A DNA stretch of 59,466 bases from an uncultured Massilimicrobiota sp. (GTDB lineage Bacteria > Bacillota_I > Bacilli_A > Erysipelotrichales > Coprobacillaceae): assembly GCA_944325245.1 (NCBI GenBank), contig CALUZM010000007.1:1-59466 (forward strand). Reading direction: 5' to 3'. The stretch's first letter is position 1; the number at the start of each line of letters is the position of its first letter. This document shows positions 55,785-59,466 of the stretch, in pieces. Below the pieces are notes generated by a model, which did no database searches, was not told the origin of the DNA, and saw nothing but the letters and a program-made list of their open reading frames with translations. Position numbers and translations under genes: made by a program.

Positions 55785-56363
55785 TGGAGCAATTTTCTTT
55801 AAAACACCATTATTCTGTAGTCTTGGCGCAATACTCATATAAATAGCTGAAGCAATGATAATGGCTAAAATAGCATTGACACAAGTTGTTATGGCATTCC
55901 ATGAAGCCAATGTCATAGCCGCATTTTCTGGAGCACCTAAAATAAATGCTGTATAAAAATATGAAAAGATAGGTTCACCGACAACATTAAATAACATACC
56001 TGCCGTTGTTGAAAGAATCACAGCTTTCATTAAGTCTTTTCCTTTTAAATGTTGAATATGAAAAATACGATGAGCAACATATCCAGTTACAATCCCTATT
56101 CCTAACTTTAAAATCATTGTTTTAGGTGCAACGACAACATATGTAGGGTCCATCAAATCAGCTATCCCCATACCAATCGCACCCGCAGCACCTCCTGGTA
56201 ATCCACCTAATAATAAAGCTGCCAAAACACAAAAAGTATTTCCTAAATGAAATGATGTAAATCCTCCAGGTGTTGGTATTTTCACCTGTAAAAACACAAA
56301 TGATATATAACAAAGACCAGCCATCAACCCCACTATCACGATTTTTAAAATTTTCTTATTCAT
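55776..56363 (-). CDS. pdxU: ECF transporter S component (probably pyridoxine, PdxU-like)
   Basis: 195-aa integral membrane protein with about six helices and the GGFTSFHLGNTFCVLAALLL region of ECF S components. It binds a vitamin and works with shared ECF A/A'/T proteins encoded elsewhere. The substrate is inferred from its divergent neighbour, a PdxR-like regulator, which points to vitamin B6. Ribosome site AAGGAAGGG. Confidence 0.75.
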   Translation of the reverse strand: MNKKILKIVIVGLMAGLCYISFVFLQVKIPTPGGFTSFHLGNTFCVLAALLLGGLPGGAAGAIGMGIADLMDPTYVVVAPKTMILKLGIGIVTGYVAHRIFHIQHLKGKDLMKAVILSTTAGMLFNVVGEPIFSYFYTAFILGAPENAAMTLASWNAITTCVNAILAIIIASAIYMSIAPRLQNNGVLKKIAPKE

Positions 56364-56420
56364 ATAAATCCCTTCCTTATGATTTATAAGTATAAAATAC
56401 TATTGGTCATATGAAAATAT

Positions 56421-56460
56421 CCAGTTTTGTATTTTTTTATATAACCAGATTGAGTATAAT
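56421..56460. promoter_or_regulatory. Divergent control region of pdxU and pdxR
   Basis: Two CCAG direct repeats 24 bases apart (TATCCAGTT at 56419-56427, TAACCAGAT at 56442-56450) lie between the two starts and could bind a MocR-type regulator. pdxR has -10 TATAAT at 56455-56460; pdxU has a TATACT-type -10 near 56390 on the minus strand. Confidence 0.5.
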
Positions 56461-56480
56461 AATCTCAAGGAGTGAAAAAT

Positions 56481-57860
56481 ATGTTAACTTATACATTCAA
56501 AGATCAAAATATGCCCATGTACGAGTATTTATATCAATGCATTAAAAATGATATCATTCATCAAAAACTCAAACCACATGAAAAATTACCTTCCAAACGT
56601 GCCTTTGCAAAAAATCAGAATGTCAGTCTGATTACTATTGAAAATGCTTATCATCAGCTTTTGATTGAGGGATTTATCTATTCTCAGGAAAGAAAAGGAT
56701 ATTTTGTCAGTGATTTGCATTATCCGCATTATATCAAAAATCATCCTTCTCTTATAACAAAATCAAAACAACCACACTATCGTATAGACTTAAAATCAAA
56801 TTCTATATCTCCCACACATTTTCCATTTTCAACATGGTCTAAAATAGCCCGTCAGGTGCTGTCATCTCAATCACCAGAACTCCTTTCTCGTTCCCCAAAT
56901 CAAGGTTGTGAATCTTTAAGACGTGCTATCTGCTCACATCTCTATGCCTTTTGTGGAATGAATGTTTCTCCTGAACAAGTGATTATTGGTGCTGGGAGTG
57001 AATATCTTTACAATTTAGTTATACAGTTACTGGGAAGAGAACAGATTTATGGCTTAGAAAACCCTGGTCATCATAGCATTTCACAAGTCTATTATATCAA
57101 TCAGGTGAAATATCATTATATTCCATTAGACCAGCAAGGGATTGATATGTACGCTTTAAAAGAAAGTCAAGCACGCATTGTCCATATCTCTCCTGCACAC
57201 CATTTTCCAACTGGTATAACCATGCCTATTCAAAGACGCTTAGAATTACTTCAATGGGCCGAAGAGTCACATGGTTATATTATTGAAGATGATTATGATA
57301 GTGAATTTCGTATGCGAGGAAAACCACTTTCTCCACTTTTTCAAATTGATCAAAATGAGCATGTTATTTATATGAATACATTTTCTAAAACATTAGCACC
57401 ATCATTTCGTATCAGCTATATGATTTTACCACCTCACCTTGTTCATATCTTTCAACAGAAATTAGGTTTCTATACTTGCAGTGTCTCAAGTTTTGAACAA
57501 ATGATTCTTGCTGAATTCATTCAAAAACACCACTTTGAAAAACATATTAATCGTATGCGTAACAATTACAAATCAATCCGTGACGAATTTCTTCTACAAC
57601 TTTCACAAAGTCCTCTTTTTCCTCAAATTACAATAACTGAAGAAAATTCTGGTTTACATTTTCTGCTTCATTTTTCTTTGCCATATAGCGATGAATTGAT
57701 TTTAAAACGTGCTCAAGATTTAGGAATTAACATGAGCATGCTTTCACAATTTTATGATCATTCTTTTGATTCGCATACCATTGTGATTAACTATTCTGGT
57801 CTTTCCATTGAAGACATTCCTTTAGCTGTTCAATTGTTATGTCAATTATTGATCATATAA
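56481..57860 (+). CDS. pdxR: MocR/PdxR-like transcriptional regulator
   Basis: 459 aa. N-terminal GntR-type winged helix (about 10-75: KLPSKRAFAKNQNVSLITIENAYHQL spans 34-60) fused to an aminotransferase-like PLP domain with the PLP Lys in NTFSKTLAPSFR (about 300) and EDDYDSEFR. PdxR activates B6 synthesis or uptake genes and senses PLP. No pdxST genes here; the divergent ECF S component is the obvious target. The ATG at 56481 has AAGGAG. Confidence 0.85.
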   Translation: MLTYTFKDQNMPMYEYLYQCIKNDIIHQKLKPHEKLPSKRAFAKNQNVSLITIENAYHQLLIEGFIYSQERKGYFVSDLHYPHYIKNHPSLITKSKQPHYRIDLKSNSISPTHFPFSTWSKIARQVLSSQSPELLSRSPNQGCESLRRAICSHLYAFCGMNVSPEQVIIGAGSEYLYNLVIQLLGREQIYGLENPGHHSISQVYYINQVKYHYIPLDQQGIDMYALKESQARIVHISPAHHFPTGITMPIQRRLELLQWAEESHGYIIEDDYDSEFRMRGKPLSPLFQIDQNEHVIYMNTFSKTLAPSFRISYMILPPHLVHIFQQKLGFYTCSVSSFEQMILAEFIQKHHFEKHINRMRNNYKSIRDEFLLQLSQSPLFPQITITEENSGLHFLLHFSLPYSDELILKRAQDLGINMSMLSQFYDHSFDSHTIVINYSGLSIEDIPLAVQLLCQLLII

Positions 57861-57893
57861 AAAAGATGTTCTCCTATGATATAGAAAACATCT
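57857..57893 (-). terminator. Terminator for the CmpB-type gene
   Basis: Minus strand: stem AGATGTT/AACATCT with a 16-base loop and six T. About 80 bases past the stop at 57973. Confidence 0.6.
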
Positions 57894-57899
57894 CCATAT

Positions 57900-57927
57900 A
57901 TGATTTTCAAAAAATCATTTATTTTTA
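57900..57927 (+). terminator. Terminator after pdxR
   Basis: Plus strand: ATGATTTT/AAAATCAT with a 3-base loop, then TTATTTTTA. Confidence 0.6.
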
Positions 57928-57972
57928 TAGAAGGGAAAGTCAAGATATTTATTATCTATTGCTTTCACTTTT

Positions 57973-59301
57973 TTATTTTCTCTGTGGAAATTTAGCATTA
58001 GGATAAATGCGTTCCATTCTCTGGTTTGGATAATGCTGATCAATAAAAGCTTCAACAGAATTTTGTGCATTGACGAATCCTTTTTGTCTTTCTGAATATC
58101 TTTGAATAGCCAGCCCTGATAGAACAATATTCACTGACATAAAAACAACAAAACACCATGAAAGAATAGTCCCTGTTTTCTTTGGTATTTTCTCAATCAA
58201 ATCTGATAATTTTGGATAAATGACCTTAATCCAAATAACAGCTACAATGCCCCAGAAGAAACAGAATAATAAATTAATACGTCCTCCTAAATTAAAAGGA
58301 AGATGGCTATAATCCCAAAAAACTGTTCCAAAAAAGACTTCTGTAAAAACACTACATGCATATTCATAGGCTCCACCTACAACTGTTCCAAAAAGGAAAA
58401 TAAAGCGATCGCTTTTATGTCGGTATTGATATAATAGTAAGGTTAATAAAGCACATCCAATTCCCCAAACGATTGAAAAAGGCCCATAAATAACACTACT
58501 ACGACTCATCCATATACCTGTTGTATAACGACACCACAATGTTTCAACGATATCTCCTAAAAACGAACCAATCAAAAATAACCATAACAACTTATAAAAA
58601 GAACATCCCTCAGCAAAAACAGTTGATTTTTTAACTTTTTCTTCAGTAAGAATTTCTTTTTTATCAAGATGAGGAAATGCATTCACAAAATGTTTAAGCG
58701 TCCATTCAGATATCATCATACCTAAACGGTCAGCTGTTCTTTGCATATTTTCTGATACCCCTTTAATGACACCTCTTTTGACACGTGAACGTGTACTCAA
58801 AATACCTGTGACTGTTCCAACAAAATCCACTGCCATAATACCACTCATGATAATAAGAAGTATTTCTCCAATGGATGAAGGAATGAAATGAATGGCATTT
58901 AAAAGTGTTGGTTGAATAAATTCAACACAAATAATAGCCATCAACCCCCAAAGAATTGTATAAGGCATGTGTACATAACTACCAAACTGAAATCTTTTTC
59001 TTGAATAATCCCACCATTTATGGCGAAAGATTTTCTGTAAGAAAAAGCCTGTCATATATACAACAAAGGAAGAAATAATCGCTCCTCCTAAGAACATAAA
59101 AAACCACTGATCATGAAGTTCATATAACAAAATAAAAAATAAAACTCCACAAATCCCATAAGATGGACAATAAGGTCCATATAAAAAACCAACATCAATA
59201 AATTTTTTACGACGATATGCCGCAAGAATTGTTCCTATGACCCAACCGGCAAAAGAATAAACAAAAAATATCCATAATTGATCATAAATTAACTTTTCCA
59301 T
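57973..59301 (-). CDS. Membrane protein with two CmpB-type (ABC_trans_CmpB) domains
   Basis: 442 aa. Two homologous halves of about 180 residues each. Half one has YSFAGWVIGTI, DVGFLYGPYCP and WWDYSRKRFQFG; half two has LIGSFLGDIVE, SSVIYGPFSI and WDYSHLPFNLGG. This is an internal duplication of the putative ABC permease family. A long linker of about 70 residues lies between. The ATG at 59301 has GGAGGG. No ABC ATPase is nearby and no transport has been shown for the family as far as I know. Confidence 0.8.
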   Translation of the reverse strand: MEKLIYDQLWIFFVYSFAGWVIGTILAAYRRKKFIDVGFLYGPYCPSYGICGVLFFILLYELHDQWFFMFLGGAIISSFVVYMTGFFLQKIFRHKWWDYSRKRFQFGSYVHMPYTILWGLMAIICVEFIQPTLLNAIHFIPSSIGEILLIIMSGIMAVDFVGTVTGILSTRSRVKRGVIKGVSENMQRTADRLGMMISEWTLKHFVNAFPHLDKKEILTEEKVKKSTVFAEGCSFYKLLWLFLIGSFLGDIVETLWCRYTTGIWMSRSSVIYGPFSIVWGIGCALLTLLLYQYRHKSDRFIFLFGTVVGGAYEYACSVFTEVFFGTVFWDYSHLPFNLGGRINLLFCFFWGIVAVIWIKVIYPKLSDLIEKIPKKTGTILSWCFVVFMSVNIVLSGLAIQRYSERQKGFVNAQNSVEAFIDQHYPNQRMERIYPNAKFPQRK

Positions 59302-59366
59302 CATTTCCCTCCAACATAGTCTATATGATACTATCATAGATATATGAATAATACATGAAGAAAAAA

Positions 59367-59393
59367 GAAAAAAATCAGAAAGATTTCTGATTT
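59367..59393 (-). terminator. Terminator for a gene beyond the right edge
   Basis: Minus strand: ATCAGAA/TTCTGAT with six T. Just right of it a second hairpin GCTGTTGAC/GTCAACAGC (59398-59427) has a T-run only on the plus strand. No gene is visible from 59302 to the end. Confidence 0.5.
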
Positions 59394-59466
59394 CAGGCTG
59401 TTGACAAAGTAAAAAAGTCAACAGCTTTTTGTTTTCAAATAAAAGAGTATATGGTATTATATCTAT

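Noticed and set aside
57915-58127. Small minus-strand reading frame near the end of the CmpB-type gene
   Set aside because: It overlaps the end of a well-supported gene in another frame and has no ribosome site or recognisable protein.

Overview
The window is a low-GC (roughly one third G+C by eye) Bacillota chromosome segment. The gene set (Leu T-box on an ilv-leu operon, WhiA/RapZ, FtsEX, PTS permeases, LytTR two-component system, PdxR with an ECF vitamin transporter) and the codon and gene style suggest an anaerobic gut bacterium of the Erysipelotrichia/Coprobacillaceae type. That placement is an inference; no rRNA marker is present. Nearly all genes lie on the minus strand, so the window is probably one arm of a replichore read with replication. 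Plus-strand genes are limited to a small zinc-ribbon gene, asnB, an O-antigen-ligase-like gene and pdxR. No prophage, CRISPR array or complete insertion sequence was seen.

Layout, left to right. 1-7.3 kb: carbon metabolism: BglG-type antiterminator, glucose-family PTS EIICBA, enolase, ATP-type PEP carboxykinase, and a TIM-barrel-like protein of unknown function behind a strong promoter that contains a good CcpA cre match. 7.3-13.7 kb: the most interesting unit. It holds an AgrA-like LytTR regulator, an AgrC-like kinase, a small secreted protein and two ATPase-FtsX fused ABC proteins, a bacteriocin- or envelope-defence-like system. 13.8-16.1 kb: a P-type cation ATPase. 16.2-26.1 kb: a complete branched-chain amino acid operon in the order leuA-ilvN-ilvC-leuC-leuD-leuB-ilvD-ilvB, preceded by a T-box leader whose specifier reads CUC (Leu).

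26.3-28.7 kb: murF-ddl (peptidoglycan precursor). 28.8-32.8 kb: rapZ-whiA followed by an XRE regulator, two small membrane or unknown proteins and a zinc-ribbon/propeller membrane protein. 32.9-34.4 kb: ppaX-trxB. 34.5-37.8 kb: an orphan PTS EIIC, hisC and a Cof-type phosphatase. 37.9-43.3 kb: an envelope cluster with a zinc-ribbon membrane protein, a thioredoxin-like lipoprotein, a VWA surface protein and two multi-pass membrane proteins. 43.4-48.4 kb: gpmI, small unknowns, pgsA, a P-loop kinase and ftsEX. 48.5-59.3 kb: zinc-ribbon protein, asnB, a diacylglycerol-kinase-like lipid kinase, a methyltransferase, an O-antigen-ligase-like protein, a Cof phosphatase, a YitT-family protein, tRNA-Thr(CGT), a pdxU-like/pdxR divergent pair and a duplicated CmpB-type membrane protein.

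Start codons were re-chosen wherever a good Shine-Dalgarno sequence pointed to an internal start; these choices are stated per gene. All family names come from motif reading, not from database searches.
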